From: an uncultured Tropicimonas sp. | Lineage (GTDB): Bacteria; Pseudomonadota; Alphaproteobacteria; Rhodobacterales; Rhodobacteraceae | Length of the DNA: 64,000 nt | Reading direction: 5' to 3' | NCBI GenBank assembly: GCA_947497945.1 | Contig: CANMIP010000015.1 | Location: 62,001-126,000 of the forward strand | Shown: one piece after another, positions 35,421-44,310 of the stretch | How positions within the stretch are numbered: the stretch's first letter is position 1 | Layout: each line of letters begins with the position of its first letter | Made by a program: the position numbers and the translations under genes | Notes under the pieces: generated by a model | What the model was told of the DNA's origin: nothing | Databases searched by the model: none | What the model saw: only the letters and a program-made list of their open reading frames with translations

Positions 35421-36326
35421 TCAAACTGCGCCGCAGACGTTCAGGTAGGTCGCATAGAGGGCGGTCGTGGCGCAGATGAACAGACGGTTTCGCTTCGCCC
35501 CGCCGAAACAGACATTCGACACCACCGCCGGAAGCTTGATCTTCCCGAGCAAGGCACCCTCGGCATTCAGGCAGTGAACGCCTTCGCCGGTGCTGGTCCA
35601 GATATTTCCAAGCGTGTCGATCCGGAAGCCGTCATAGAGCCCGACGGGGCATTCGGAGATCACCTCGCCGCCCTTCAGCGAGGCGCCATCGACTTCGAAG
35701 CGGCGCAGGTGTTTGGGTCCGTCATCGACATGGGTCGCGCCGGTATCGGCGACATAGAGCACCGTCTCGTCCGGCGAGAAGGCAAGCCCGTTGGGCTGGA
35801 CGAAATCGGTGGCGACGGCCTGCAGCACGCCATCGGCCGGATCCAGCCGATAGAGATTGTTGGAGCCGACCTCGTGCTCGCTGACATGGCCCTCATATTC
35901 CCAGTCGATGCCGTAGGAGGGGTCGGTGAACCAGATCACGTCCTTGCTGTCGACGATCACGTCATTGGGCGAGTTCAGCCGCTTGCCCTGGTAATTGTCG
36001 GCCAGGACCGTGAGGGAGCCGTCATGCTCGGTGCGCACGACCCGGCGGCCGAGATGTTCGCAGGTGATCAACCGTCCCTGGCGGTCCATCGTATTGCCGT
36101 TGGAATTGTTGGACGGCTTGCGGAACTCCGAGACCGAGCCGTCCGTGTCGTCATAGCGCATCATCCGGCAATTCGGGATGTCGGAGAAGACAAGGTAGCG
36201 GCCGCCGCCGAACCAGGCTGGCCCTTCGAGCCAGCGCCCGCCCTCCCAGAGCTTCTCAAGATGCGTGTTGAGCAGGATCAGCTTCTTGAAAGCGGGATCA
36301 ATGATTTCCAGGTGGGTCATGAACAT
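35421..36326 (-). CDS. SMP-30/gluconolactonase family lactonase
   Basis: This 301-residue six-bladed beta-propeller hydrolase probably opens sugar lactones. The metal ligands are in place: the glutamate of RWLEGPAWFGG, the asparagine of RLNSPNDVIVDS and the aspartate of CPVGLYDGFRIDTLG. No signal peptide, so cytosolic. GGGAGGAAG precedes the ATG at 36324-36326. It is the last gene of the sugar ABC operon, 17 bases after the permease, which suggests that the imported sugar is oxidised to a lactone. Confidence 0.92.
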   Translation of the reverse strand: MFMTHLEIIDPAFKKLILLNTHLEKLWEGGRWLEGPAWFGGGRYLVFSDIPNCRMMRYDDTDGSVSEFRKPSNNSNGNTMDRQGRLITCEHLGRRVVRTEHDGSLTVLADNYQGKRLNSPNDVIVDSKDVIWFTDPSYGIDWEYEGHVSEHEVGSNNLYRLDPADGVLQAVATDFVQPNGLAFSPDETVLYVADTGATHVDDGPKHLRRFEVDGASLKGGEVISECPVGLYDGFRIDTLGNIWTSTGEGVHCLNAEGALLGKIKLPAVVSNVCFGGAKRNRLFICATTALYATYLNVCGAV

Positions 36327-36343
36327 GGGGCTTCCTCCCTTGC

Positions 36344-37294
36344 TTACTTGCGCCGGGACCGGCCGGAGAGGAGGCTCTCGACCAGGACGGCAGCGATAAT
36401 GATTGTGCCGATTGCGGTGCCTTGCCAGAAAGGCGAGACGCCGAGCAGGTTCATGCCGTTGCGGACCATCACCATGATCAGCACCCCGAAGAGCGTGCCG
36501 ACGATGGAGCCGCGCCCGCCGAAAAGGCTGGCCCCGCCGATGACCACCGCGGCGATGGCATCGAGCTCCATGCCATTGCCGGCCAGCGGGTCGATGGAGC
36601 CGATCTGGGCGGCGATGAGGGTGACGGCGATGGCGCAGAGCGCGCCGGAGACGATATAGGGCAGGATCGTGTAGAACTGCACGTTCAGCCCCGAGATCCG
36701 CGCGGCTTCCTTGTTGGAGCCGACGGCATAGATGGTCCGGCCGCCCTTCATGCGCGAGAGATAGATCCAGGCGAGCACATAGAGCAGGATCAGGATGATC
36801 ACGTTCATCTGCAAGCCGAGGAAACTGTCATAGACCAGACGTTCGAGGGATGCGGGCAGGTCGGAGATGGTCCGCTGGCCGGAGACGACATAGGCGAGAC
36901 TCCGGCAGATCGCCATTGCGCCCAACGTGACGACGAAGGGCGCAAGGCCGAAGATCGAGACCAGCGTGCCGGAGATCGCGCCGATGAAGGCGCCCGAGGT
37001 GATGGCCAGGAAGATGGCGATGGGGATCGGGAACTCGCGCAGCGCGAGGCCGAGCAGGATGCCCGTCAGCCCCATGACCGAACCGACCGAGAGGTCGATG
37101 CCGCCGGTGAGGATCACGAAGGTCATGCCGATGGCCACGATGCCGACGACAACCGACTGGTCCATCAGGTTGTAGAGATTGCTCGCGGTCAGGAAATAGG
37201 GCGATGCGAGCGAGAGCGCGATGGCGATAAGCAGCGTCAGCCCGGCCATGCGGATTTCGAGGACGCTGGAAAAACGGGTGAGTGTTTGTTTCAT
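36344..37294 (-). CDS. Sugar ABC transporter permease (RbsC/XylH family)
   Basis: This 316-residue membrane protein has eight to ten helices. GMTFVILTGGIDLSVGSVMGLTG and VVIGGASLFGGRGSIVGTLFG (shortened here) are the two family motifs that contact the ATPase. Start ATG at 37292-37294 is 10 bases after the ATPase stop. A longer reading upstream overlaps the ATPase gene and is rejected. It works with the genes at 37305-39227 and 39331-40305. Confidence 0.94.
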   Translation of the reverse strand: MKQTLTRFSSVLEIRMAGLTLLIAIALSLASPYFLTASNLYNLMDQSVVVGIVAIGMTFVILTGGIDLSVGSVMGLTGILLGLALREFPIPIAIFLAITSGAFIGAISGTLVSIFGLAPFVVTLGAMAICRSLAYVVSGQRTISDLPASLERLVYDSFLGLQMNVIILILLYVLAWIYLSRMKGGRTIYAVGSNKEAARISGLNVQFYTILPYIVSGALCAIAVTLIAAQIGSIDPLAGNGMELDAIAAVVIGGASLFGGRGSIVGTLFGVLIMVMVRNGMNLLGVSPFWQGTAIGTIIIAAVLVESLLSGRSRRK

Positions 37295-37304
37295 CTGGTT
37301 TGTC

Positions 37305-39227
37305 TCACTGCTCGCGTTCTGTTGTCGGGCCGGCGTCTCGCAGCCGCAACTGGCCTTCTTCGAAGACCGACAGCGACTGCGCCGCGGCCTCCCGGATGGC
37401 GGCCGGATCAAGGGATTTGCCGGGGCCAGAGAGGATCGCGATGGACCCCATGCCGATGCCACGCTGGTTCTCGATGACCATCAGCAGGGATTGCTGGCCG
37501 CCCGCCTCGTCGCAGACATGGCCGGTATCCCGCGCCAGCGCAGTGGCGATGGCGGCGTCTTCCGCCGGGGCGACGAGCCCTGGATCGGGCAGCGACGCGC
37601 CCTCCACCGCGCCCTGGCGCGTCAGGCAGAGCAGCTGGCGACCGGCGGTCATCACCCAGCCGGCCTGAACGCCGAACTGCTCTGCGAGTCTGGACAGCAG
37701 GGCGTTCTGGTGCTCATGCGAGCTGCGCGGGGCGCAGATCAGCGTCAGTTGCTCCTCGTTGATCTCGCCCGCCGGCACGGTGCCGATGGTGCGGCCGTCG
37801 CTGATCGGCACGATCCGATGCGAAAGCGCCAGCAGCTCCTCGAAATCCGAGGAAATCAGCAGTATCGCAATCCCCTCGGAAGCAAGCCGTCGCAGGAAGG
37901 TGTAGATCGTCGCCCGGGCGCCGACATCGACCCCCTTGGTCGGTTCGTCCAGCACCAACACGCGCGGGTTGAGCAGCAGCGCCCGGATCACCAGCGCCTT
38001 TTGCTGCATGCCGCCGGAGAAATTCAGCAACGAGCTGTCGTCGAGCCGGGCGCGGTCGAGGCCGATCATGTCGGCCAGCTCATCGATGCGGGTGTTGCGC
38101 GTGCGATAGCGCAGGCGGTGACCCGAAAGCTGGCTGAGATGGCTGAGAAGGATGTTCTCGCGCACGGAGAAATCCGGAACGATGCTCTGGCGCCGCCGGT
38201 CCTCGGGCAAAAAGCCCATGCCCGCGATCAACGCATCGCGCGGGTTGCTCGGGCGGTACTCCTTGCCCAGAAGAGTGATATTGCCCGATTGCAGCGTCCT
38301 GAGCCCCAAAAGCGTCTCGGCAAGCTCGGAGCGGCCCGAGCCCACGAGCCCGCCCAGCCCGACAATCTCGCCTTCATGGACATCGAGGCTCACCAAGCGA
38401 ACCTCGGGCGCCGAGCGGATATCCTTCAGGCTGAGCTGAATCGGCGCGCCGGACGTGTCGGGGATCTCCTCGGGAGAGAGCTGTTCGACCTCGCGCCCGA
38501 CCATCAAATGGATCAGCTCGGGCTGGGTAAGATCGGCCGTGGTCAAGTTGCTTTTCACCGACGCGCCATCGCGCAGGATCGTGATCCGGTCGGTCATCGC
38601 GAAGATTTCCTCGAGCCGGTGCGAGACGAAGATCAGCCCCCGCCCTTCCGCGCGAAGCGCATCCATCACCTTGAAAAGGCGCGCACTTTCACCAGGACTC
38701 AGGGCCGCAGTCGGCTCATCGAGAATGATGATCCGGCTGCCCAGGGCGACGATGCGGGCAATCTCGACCAATTGCCGATGGGCCGCGGACAGGTCCTCGC
38801 AGCTCCGCTCGATATCGATCTCGCCGGCAAAGCCGAGCCGCGCGATCGCGTCCTTCGCGGTTTTGCGCAACACCGATTGCGACGGCTTGGACCGGCTGCC
38901 ATAGACCGGCAGGATGATGTTCTCCCAGACCGAGAGATCGCCCGCGAGGCTGGTTTCCTGGGTGACGATGCCGATCCCGGCATCCATCGCATCGCGCGGG
39001 CGGTTGAAACAGGCGGGCTTTCCGAAGGCCCGGAGCGTCCCGGCCGTTGGCGCGATATGCCCGCAGATGACCTTGGCAAGGGTCGACTTGCCGGCCCCGT
39101 TGGCGCCGAACAGCGCGTGTATCTCACCGGATGCCAGCTCGAATTCGACGCCTTTCAGCGCGTAGAAGCTTCCGAATGCCTTGCTGATGCCATCAGCGGT
39201 GAGGAGAATTTCTTGAGGGGCGGACAC
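37305..39227 (-). CDS. Sugar ABC transporter ATP-binding protein (RbsA/MglA type) with C-terminal extension
   Basis: The 640-residue protein contains two fused ATPase domains, as in RbsA. The first has Walker A GANGAGKST at 41-49 and LSAAHRQLVEIARIVALGS as signature plus EPTAALSPGE. The second has GLVGSGRSELAE as its degenerate Walker A and NFSGGMQQKALVIRALL. These end near residue 503, where family members normally stop. A further 137 residues follow, beginning HEHQNALLSRLAEQFG and ending TTEREQ, with a pattern of helix, beta strands and a closing helix suggestive of a GAF-like sensor domain. The GTG start at 39225-39227 follows AAGGA; a longer frame lacks a ribosome site. Confidence 0.9.
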   Translation of the reverse strand: MSAPQEILLTADGISKAFGSFYALKGVEFELASGEIHALFGANGAGKSTLAKVICGHIAPTAGTLRAFGKPACFNRPRDAMDAGIGIVTQETSLAGDLSVWENIILPVYGSRSKPSQSVLRKTAKDAIARLGFAGEIDIERSCEDLSAAHRQLVEIARIVALGSRIIILDEPTAALSPGESARLFKVMDALRAEGRGLIFVSHRLEEIFAMTDRITILRDGASVKSNLTTADLTQPELIHLMVGREVEQLSPEEIPDTSGAPIQLSLKDIRSAPEVRLVSLDVHEGEIVGLGGLVGSGRSELAETLLGLRTLQSGNITLLGKEYRPSNPRDALIAGMGFLPEDRRRQSIVPDFSVRENILLSHLSQLSGHRLRYRTRNTRIDELADMIGLDRARLDDSSLLNFSGGMQQKALVIRALLLNPRVLVLDEPTKGVDVGARATIYTFLRRLASEGIAILLISSDFEELLALSHRIVPISDGRTIGTVPAGEINEEQLTLICAPRSSHEHQNALLSRLAEQFGVQAGWVMTAGRQLLCLTRQGAVEGASLPDPGLVAPAEDAAIATALARDTGHVCDEAGGQQSLLMVIENQRGIGMGSIAILSGPGKSLDPAAIREAAAQSLSVFEEGQLRLRDAGPTTEREQ

Positions 39228-39289
39228 CGTGATTCCTTGCTTGCCGACCTGGGGGAGCAGCGCTGTTCCGGTCAGACCGGGTGAGGTGA

Positions 39290-39311
39290 CCGGCGCCAAC
39301 GGGGGCGCCGG
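39290..39311 (-). terminator. Intercistronic GC hairpin after sugar-binding protein gene
   Basis: The stem CCGGCGCC / GGCGCCGG with a six-base loop lies between the binding-protein stop and the ATPase start. It probably reduces ATPase and permease levels relative to the receptor. Confidence 0.55.
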
Positions 39312-39330
39312 CCGGGTTCAGGTGGCGACG

Positions 39331-40305
39331 TCAGTCCAACTCGCCTGCGAAGACGTTGAGATTGATCTCGTCCAGCATGCCTTCGATATTGGCCGTGGTG
39401 CCGATCAGGATCGGAAGTGCGATCTCCTTCTCGACCGCTTCGCCCGCAATATGCTTGGCAAGCGTCTCGGTGGCCGTGAAGCCCATCAGGTAGGGCTGCT
39501 GCATGCCGGCGCCGACAATGTCGCCCGACTTGATCAGGTCCACGAGTTCCGGCGTGCCGTCAAAGGCGGCGACCAGCATTTCGCCGGTCTTGCGCGCGGC
39601 CTTCACGGCCTTCTGCGCACCAACGGCCTGTGCATCGGATTGCACGAAGATCACCCGCAGGTCGCGATTGGCGGTCATCATGTCCTGCGCGAAGCGGAAG
39701 GACTCATCCGGCGTGAAGGTCGCCATCTGCTGCATCGGCACTTCTTTTTCCATACCGACCGCTTTCATCGCGTCGCGGAATCCATTGGTGCGAAGCTGGC
39801 CGTTGATCCGGGCTTGCGGGATACCGATGATGCCGTAGGAACCGTCGGTCCAGCCCTTCTCCTTCAGGACCTCGCCCGTTGCCATGCCGATGCCGTTGGC
39901 GCCGCCGTAATTGTCGGATCCGACAAAGGCGACATACTCGCCGCCGGTCGTGCCGATATCGGCGATGACAACCGGAATGCCGGCCTCGCCGGCCAGTTTC
40001 AGCACGCTCGGTGCGGTCGAGCTGTCGGTCGGCGAGATGACGATGCCAACGGCGCCCTGGGTGATCGCGTCCTGGGCGTTCTGGAGCTGGGTCTTGGCGT
40101 CATTGTTGGAATCAAGTGTCTCCAGGGAATAGCCGGCTTCCTTCGCCGCGGCTTCCGCCCCCGAGGCGACATAACGCCAGAAGGACACGTTCAGAGACGG
40201 CGTGATATAGACGAATTTCTGTTCCGCCGCAGACGCAAAGGATGCGCCAAGGAGCATCGAACCCGCGAGCGCCACCGACGCTGCAAGAAAACCACGTTTG
40301 TGCAT
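39331..40305 (-). CDS. Sugar ABC transporter substrate-binding protein (RbsB-like)
   Basis: This 324-residue periplasmic receptor has a signal peptide of about 27 residues ending SFASAA. The mature protein has the type I fold: KFVYITPSLNVSFWRYVASGAEAAAKEAG, then DAITQGAVGIVISPTDSSTAPSVL, and MVAAFDGTPELVDLIKSGDIVG near the hinge. Its relatives bind ribose, xylose, allose or polyols; the sugar is not identifiable. GGGAGGT lies seven bases before the ATG. First gene of the operon. Confidence 0.95.
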   Translation of the reverse strand: MHKRGFLAASVALAGSMLLGASFASAAEQKFVYITPSLNVSFWRYVASGAEAAAKEAGYSLETLDSNNDAKTQLQNAQDAITQGAVGIVISPTDSSTAPSVLKLAGEAGIPVVIADIGTTGGEYVAFVGSDNYGGANGIGMATGEVLKEKGWTDGSYGIIGIPQARINGQLRTNGFRDAMKAVGMEKEVPMQQMATFTPDESFRFAQDMMTANRDLRVIFVQSDAQAVGAQKAVKAARKTGEMLVAAFDGTPELVDLIKSGDIVGAGMQQPYLMGFTATETLAKHIAGEAVEKEIALPILIGTTANIEGMLDEINLNVFAGELD

Positions 40306-41057
40306 TTTGTTACCTCCCAGGTACCAGGAACGAACGGCTCGTCCCTTCAAGGTTTCACTCCGCCACCCGCCGGCTGGAGCAGCCTGCGAGCCTCCCGGGC
40401 CGGCAACGGCCCGAACGCCAGCCCATGGCTGTTCGAAGCGGAGTGGTGTGATCCCGCCTGCAGCCAATCGCTGCACGGCCGGGGTCGATCGCATCGCAAG
40501 GATTTCGCGCCGCTGGACGCTCGGGAAACGGCGCGATGGCGTCGGTTCCGAGAGATGTCTTGAGCGTGTTGGCCATTCCTTCCTCCCAGGTTGCGCCGGC
40601 CGATCTTGCGCGTGCCTGAGACACTGCCCGATGAGGGTGCGATGGGAAACACCACCAGCCGCATATCGGTTGCGGGTTTCCGCAAGCCAGCTGCGGGGGC
40701 GGGTAACCCTTGCCGAAGGTCGGGTCCGAAACGCCTTCCCTGCCGGGCCCGACAGGCCCGACCGTTCATGCGAGAAGTTCTCGTTCAAATGCTGTGGGTC
40801 AGGACAACCGCGCGGCTTTGCACGCCGGGACTGCTGCAGACTGAGCCCGCCCGCCATCCAATGCCCTGCCGGCAGGCCCCGCCATCTGCTGGCGAGGGCA
40901 ACTGCAACCGCAGGCGAAAGCCGCCCGAACGGCGTGGAGGAACGCCGCCTGTCGATTGCGGATCACCGCACTGGAAGCGCCTCGCATCCCGGTTTCTCGG
41001 CGGTCGCTTCGGATCCTGCTTTCCACCGAATTCCGACTTCCGCCGCGTGCCGCGATG
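40306..41057. other. Long intergenic stretch upstream of the sugar operon
   Basis: 752 bases with no supported gene. A reverse-strand frame near 40355-40576 starts behind GGGAGG but the spacing to ATG is too short and the product is composition-driven. A LacI- or ROK-type regulator, often found here, is absent. The left edge must carry the operon promoter. Confidence 0.5.
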
Positions 41058-41879
41058 TCAGCCAAACACCGAACTGAGCATTCGCACCGAGGTGATCGCG
41101 AGAAACACCGCAAAGCCGCGCTTGACCCAGATCGCGTCGAGATCATGCGCCAGCCTTGCCCCGATCGGGGCCATGAAGGTCGTGAACGGGATGATGATGA
41201 GCACGGCCGGAAGGCTGACATAGCCCAAGGAAAGCGGAGGCCGGTCTGCAACACCAAGCCCGGAGATGACGAAGCCGATAACCGCTGGAACCGCGATGAT
41301 AAGGCCGAACGCCGCCGCGGTTCCGACGGCACGGTGGATCGGATAGGAGAAGGCGGCCAATGTCGGCACGCCCAACGTGCCGCCGCCAATCCCCATCAAG
41401 GAAGAGACCAGCCCGATCGCGCCGGCGATCGACGCGTTCTTCGCACGTCCCTCCGGAAGCCGGTCCGAGATCACAAATGTCTTCGGCGTGGCCAGGTTGA
41501 CTGCCACCGCCAGTGCGACGAATCCGAAGATGGCTTTCAGCCCGGCCGGGTCGATGAAGCGCGCCATCAAGCCGCCGGTCAGGGCGCCAACCGCGATTGG
41601 AACGCCCCAGGCCTTCAACAGATCGAGATCGACGGCTCCCCGTTCGTGATGTGCACGCGTCGAGGAAATCGCTGTGAAGACGATGGTTCCAAGAGAGGTC
41701 GCAACGGCCATATGCATGGACAGCGTGTCGGGAAAGTCGATGAAGGTGAACAACCAGAACAGCACCGGCACCAGGACGATCCCGCCGCCGACCCCCAGGA
41801 ACCCGGCCAGCAGCCCGGCCAGGACCGAAGCCCCGCCGAGGCCGAGGGCCAGGAACAGGTAAGATGAAATGTCTTCCAT
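41058..41879 (-). CDS. TauE/SafE family sulfite/anion exporter
   Basis: This 273-residue membrane protein has about eight helices and the internal duplication typical of TauE/SafE. GLLAGFLGVGGGIVLVPVL appears in the first half and SSLMGIGGGTLGVPTLAAF in the second. Members export sulfite, sulfoacetate or other organosulfonates, and many are unassigned. No sulfur-oxidation gene is nearby. The ATG at 41877-41879 is chosen over a GTG four codons upstream because GTGGAG provides its ribosome site. Confidence 0.9.
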   Translation of the reverse strand: MEDISSYLFLALGLGGASVLAGLLAGFLGVGGGIVLVPVLFWLFTFIDFPDTLSMHMAVATSLGTIVFTAISSTRAHHERGAVDLDLLKAWGVPIAVGALTGGLMARFIDPAGLKAIFGFVALAVAVNLATPKTFVISDRLPEGRAKNASIAGAIGLVSSLMGIGGGTLGVPTLAAFSYPIHRAVGTAAAFGLIIAVPAVIGFVISGLGVADRPPLSLGYVSLPAVLIIIPFTTFMAPIGARLAHDLDAIWVKRGFAVFLAITSVRMLSSVFG

Positions 41880-42647
41880 GACGTACTCCACTCGATTGGT
41901 CCCGGTGCCCGCGCAAAGCCCTTCCGGCCAAGCGGCTGAAGAATGTCACGCGAAAGGACCTGATCCCTCCGGCCCCTCTGTCGGAGACGAGAGCCCGCGG
42001 GCTTGGTTTTGGTAGTTGGGTTCGGCGTCCTCGGCAAGCAGGTGCGCGCCATGCTTCCATGCCCCGACATGCGCATTGCGTTCCGCGAGCGACGCCCCGC
42101 AGTTCTGACACCAACGCAGGCGACGATTTACGGCCTGCTGGTCTTCTACGGGCTGGAGATCAGCGATGTCGAAATGGAAATGGCACTCGGCCGAGTTCAA
42201 GGCGCAGGTGGGACTGGAATGGCCTTGTTGGGCAGGTCACATGTGAGGCCCCCCGCCTCGAAGCCAAGGTGTTGGCAAAGATGAATGAGCCGGTGGGCAC
42301 CAACTATCGTCAGCTCCAGGAAGTGGTCGGCTTGTTGTGAGGCGCACAAACAGCGGGGTTCTCGTACGAGCCGGTTCGACGTGCTGCCTGTGGTAACCGG
42401 AAGTAGAAAACGGGGCAGAGCAGGATTAGGTCAGCAAAGCTGACGTTGATCGCGTGACCGAGAATCGGGCTTCCGCCTGAGACGTTTGTCGTTGGCTGTT
42501 TGGGGCAGAACTCTCCCGGAGGGTCATTTTCCTTAGCCATGCGTTCGAAATTCTTCGCCAATACCTTCCCATATAGGCTGCTAATCGACGCCATTTCAAG
42601 GGCTTGAGCCCGTGTCGACGCCTCACCAAGCAAGGTGCAATTTCCCC
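41880..42647. other. Intergenic stretch between TauE-like gene and tRNA-Ser
   Basis: About 770 bases without a supported gene. A minus-strand frame at 41946-42200 encodes 84 residues with a zinc-ribbon-like CQNC pair, but start, length and context are weak. A second minus frame (42310-42633) shows no recognisable domain. The stretch may be the edge of the decayed island that continues beyond the tRNA. Confidence 0.4.
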
Positions 42648-42676
42648 TTGTATATCCTCGGCTTGCCCCGTTATAC
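42648..42676 (+). promoter_or_regulatory. Promoter of tRNA-Ser
   Basis: TTGTAT at 42648-42653 and TTATAC at 42671-42676 are separated by 17 bases and end eight bases before the mature tRNA 5' end, as expected of a housekeeping promoter. Confidence 0.55.
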
Positions 42677-42684
42677 GGGTCGAC

Positions 42685-42774
42685 GGAGACGTGGCCGAGT
42701 GGTCGAAGGCGCTCCCCTGCTAAGGGAGTAGGCGGGAAACCGTCTCGAGGGTTCGAATCCCTTCGTCTCCGCCA
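42685..42774 (+). tRNA. tRNA-Ser(GCT)
   Basis: The gene folds as a class II tRNA. The acceptor GGAGACG pairs with CGTCTCC, the anticodon stem CTCCC/GGGAG encloses loop CTGCTAA (anticodon GCT at 42719-42721), a long variable arm follows, and the T-loop TTCGAAT is standard. Discriminator G and an encoded CCA (42772-42774) end it. It reads AGC/AGU serine codons. Such tRNA-Ser genes are common integration sites, and decayed foreign DNA lies directly downstream. Confidence 0.97.
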
Positions 42775-43054
42775 CTTACCCCCGCGAAAGTGTTCTCCCG
42801 ATCTGGCTGTGGCCGGCTTTTCTCGTTATTTTCGAGGGTTATGGAGGTAGAGCTGAGCACTAGTGCTGGCGTCGGGAGTCTAGGAAGCGGTCTCTTATCG
42901 TCAGTATTCTCTGGACCTAATGACTGCTCGCGTTTGGTGAATTGCTCGTAAGGTTCCAACATCGCTGCATTTTTTGGATAGTGTTGCCGGTCTCTTCGAT
43001 TCAGGTCGCGCTCCGAAAGATGGAACATAAAGCGAAATCTCGGGCGGCATTGAA

Positions 43055-43195
43055 GCCGTTCTGGTATTGGACTGGCATTCGCAAACACCGCTTCGCATCC
43101 TCGAAGGCGAAGCGGCTGCACCCACGTCCAGCTGTCTTGTGGGCCTCGTCAAATATTTCCAAATCGAAAGGCTTCTGCGGCATGCCCCCATCGGG
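43055..43195 (-). pseudogene. Helicase fragment with DEAH box (inverted piece)
   Basis: On the minus strand a short open stretch reads MPQKPFDLEIFDEAHKTAG followed by R-G-C-S-R-F-A-F-E, the Walker B block of superfamily II helicases of the type III restriction/mobile-island kind (DEAH at 43139-43150). Nothing else of the ATPase is in frame. It runs opposite to the neighbouring fragment at 43226-43375, though both appear to derive from the same kind of helicase. Confidence 0.55.
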
Positions 43196-43225
43196 TCCTC
43201 CATGCCCGCGCCTAGCGCCCAAGGT

Positions 43226-43375
43226 TTTCTGGTGGTTTGCTCCGACCCCACGATCACTAGCGGTACCGAGGACGTGATGGTGGTTCATCAGGCAGATCTC
43301 GACTTTCCAATCACCACCGAAACAAATGGGGTTAGACGCTTCCTCGACGAACCATCGGACAGGTCGTCTTCGACC
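43226..43375 (+). pseudogene. Helicase fragment (upstream motif piece)
   Basis: The plus strand reads FLVVCSDPTITSGTEDVM, then HQADLDFPITTET and GVRRFLDEP. In island-borne DEAH helicases this type of stretch precedes the DEAH box by about 40-50 residues. Here the DEAH part lies on the opposite strand at lower coordinates, so the gene was broken and partly inverted. Family assignment is from memory of the motif order. Confidence 0.45.
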
Positions 43376-43932
43376 AGTTGCCGGGACGAACACGGCGGGT
43401 ACGTCGGTACTCAACGGTCACCGGTGACCGCCCTCGCCGCCGCAACTCACATTTCTCAGCCGCCATGTCGGCCTCTGCCGCTATTCGGGCTCGGACATCG
43501 TTCATTCGGTCGAAATCGGCACCGTCGGGTCGGCCGATCACAGGCGTTCCAGCCTCGCGCCCGATAGAAAAAGCCTTGTTCTCGAGGGACACGACCAAGC
43601 GCCTGGCACACACAAACCGGGTCGGTCGATTGAGGCCCGTGCAGGGAGATTTGGCTGGGTCAACCGGAAAGTCATAGCCGGTGTTGGCCATCGTCCGAGA
43701 AGATGTTCCGTAGGCAAGCGGTTCATCGCCGGTCCCGCGTGTCAATCCACGCAGCAGCGTGTTGTCGCCACCGCCAGTGGATTGGTGGATGTTCAAGAAT
43801 TGACCGATCACCGGAAGCCGACCCAGCACGGGATGGTCATGGGTCGCCTTGTGCACGTCGCCCCAATGCAGATCGGTCAAGACCAACGAACGACAGCAAT
43901 GAGAACGGCGGTGAGAAAGTCGTCCACGGTAG

Positions 43933-44147
43933 CGGTGAGCGGGAAAGGAAACTGTTATGATAACGCGGCGGTCGAAACGTTCTTCAAGACGATCAAGGCC
44001 GAGCTGATCTGGCGTCATCCCTGGCCAACCCGCCGGGCCGCCGAGTTGGTGATCTTCAGTAACATCAATGGCTTCTACAATCCGTGTCGCAAGCATTCAG
44101 CTCTCGGCTGGGAAAGTCCCTTGGCATTCGAGGCTCAGGCTGCATAA
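43933..44147 (+). mobile_element. IS3-family transposase OrfB, 3' remnant
   Basis: The last 70 or so residues of an IS3-type integrase-like transposase are intact: SGKGNCYDNAAVETFFKTIK with the catalytic glutamate (E of AAVE), then NINGFYNPCRKHSALGWESP. The catalytic aspartates and OrfA are missing upstream, so the element is dead. Possible right terminal sequence follows to about 44195 (CGGCATCAAACCGTGACAGG). No left end was seen. Confidence 0.85.
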
Positions 44148-44310
44148 GTGAGAAATCGGAGCGGCATCAAACCGTGACAGGACCAACCTTCAATAAGATC
44201 CGCGCCGCCGCTCCCTCTGAGTGACGCCAGATCGGCGCGGCACAAGAGACAGCGATCCTGTCTTTTTTGAGGCGCGTCCGACACCACCTCTCCACTCTCA
44301 TGTGCGTCTA

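Larger units (their letters stand above)
42775..43932. other. Decayed island DNA downstream of tRNA-Ser
   Basis: About 1.16 kb with no intact gene, lower GC to the eye than the surroundings, and fragments of a helicase on both strands (described separately). The part from about 43400 to 43930 has frames on both strands with coding-like stretches but no recognisable domain. No repeat of the tRNA 3' end was found. Confidence 0.55.

Noticed and set aside
37221-39284. Plus-strand open frame of 687 codons
   Set aside because: It is antisense to the RbsA-type ATPase, which has full Walker and signature motifs.
40355-40624. Minus-strand frame starting behind GGGAGG upstream of the sugar operon
   Set aside because: The ribosome site is too close to the ATG, and the product has composition-driven, domain-free sequence.
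41946-42200. 84-codon minus-strand frame with a CQNC pair
   Set aside because: No ribosome site, no second cysteine pair for a zinc ribbon, and no known family. Left as unexplained.
42720-43121. Minus-strand reading with the phrase GDEGIRTLETVSRLLP at its end
   Set aside because: This phrase is the reverse translation of the tRNA-Ser gene and is a well-known annotation artefact. The rest has no coding support.
42685-44200. An attachment repeat of the tRNA-Ser 3' end marking the far edge of an island
   Set aside because: No second copy of the tRNA 3' sequence was seen downstream, so the island border cannot be placed.
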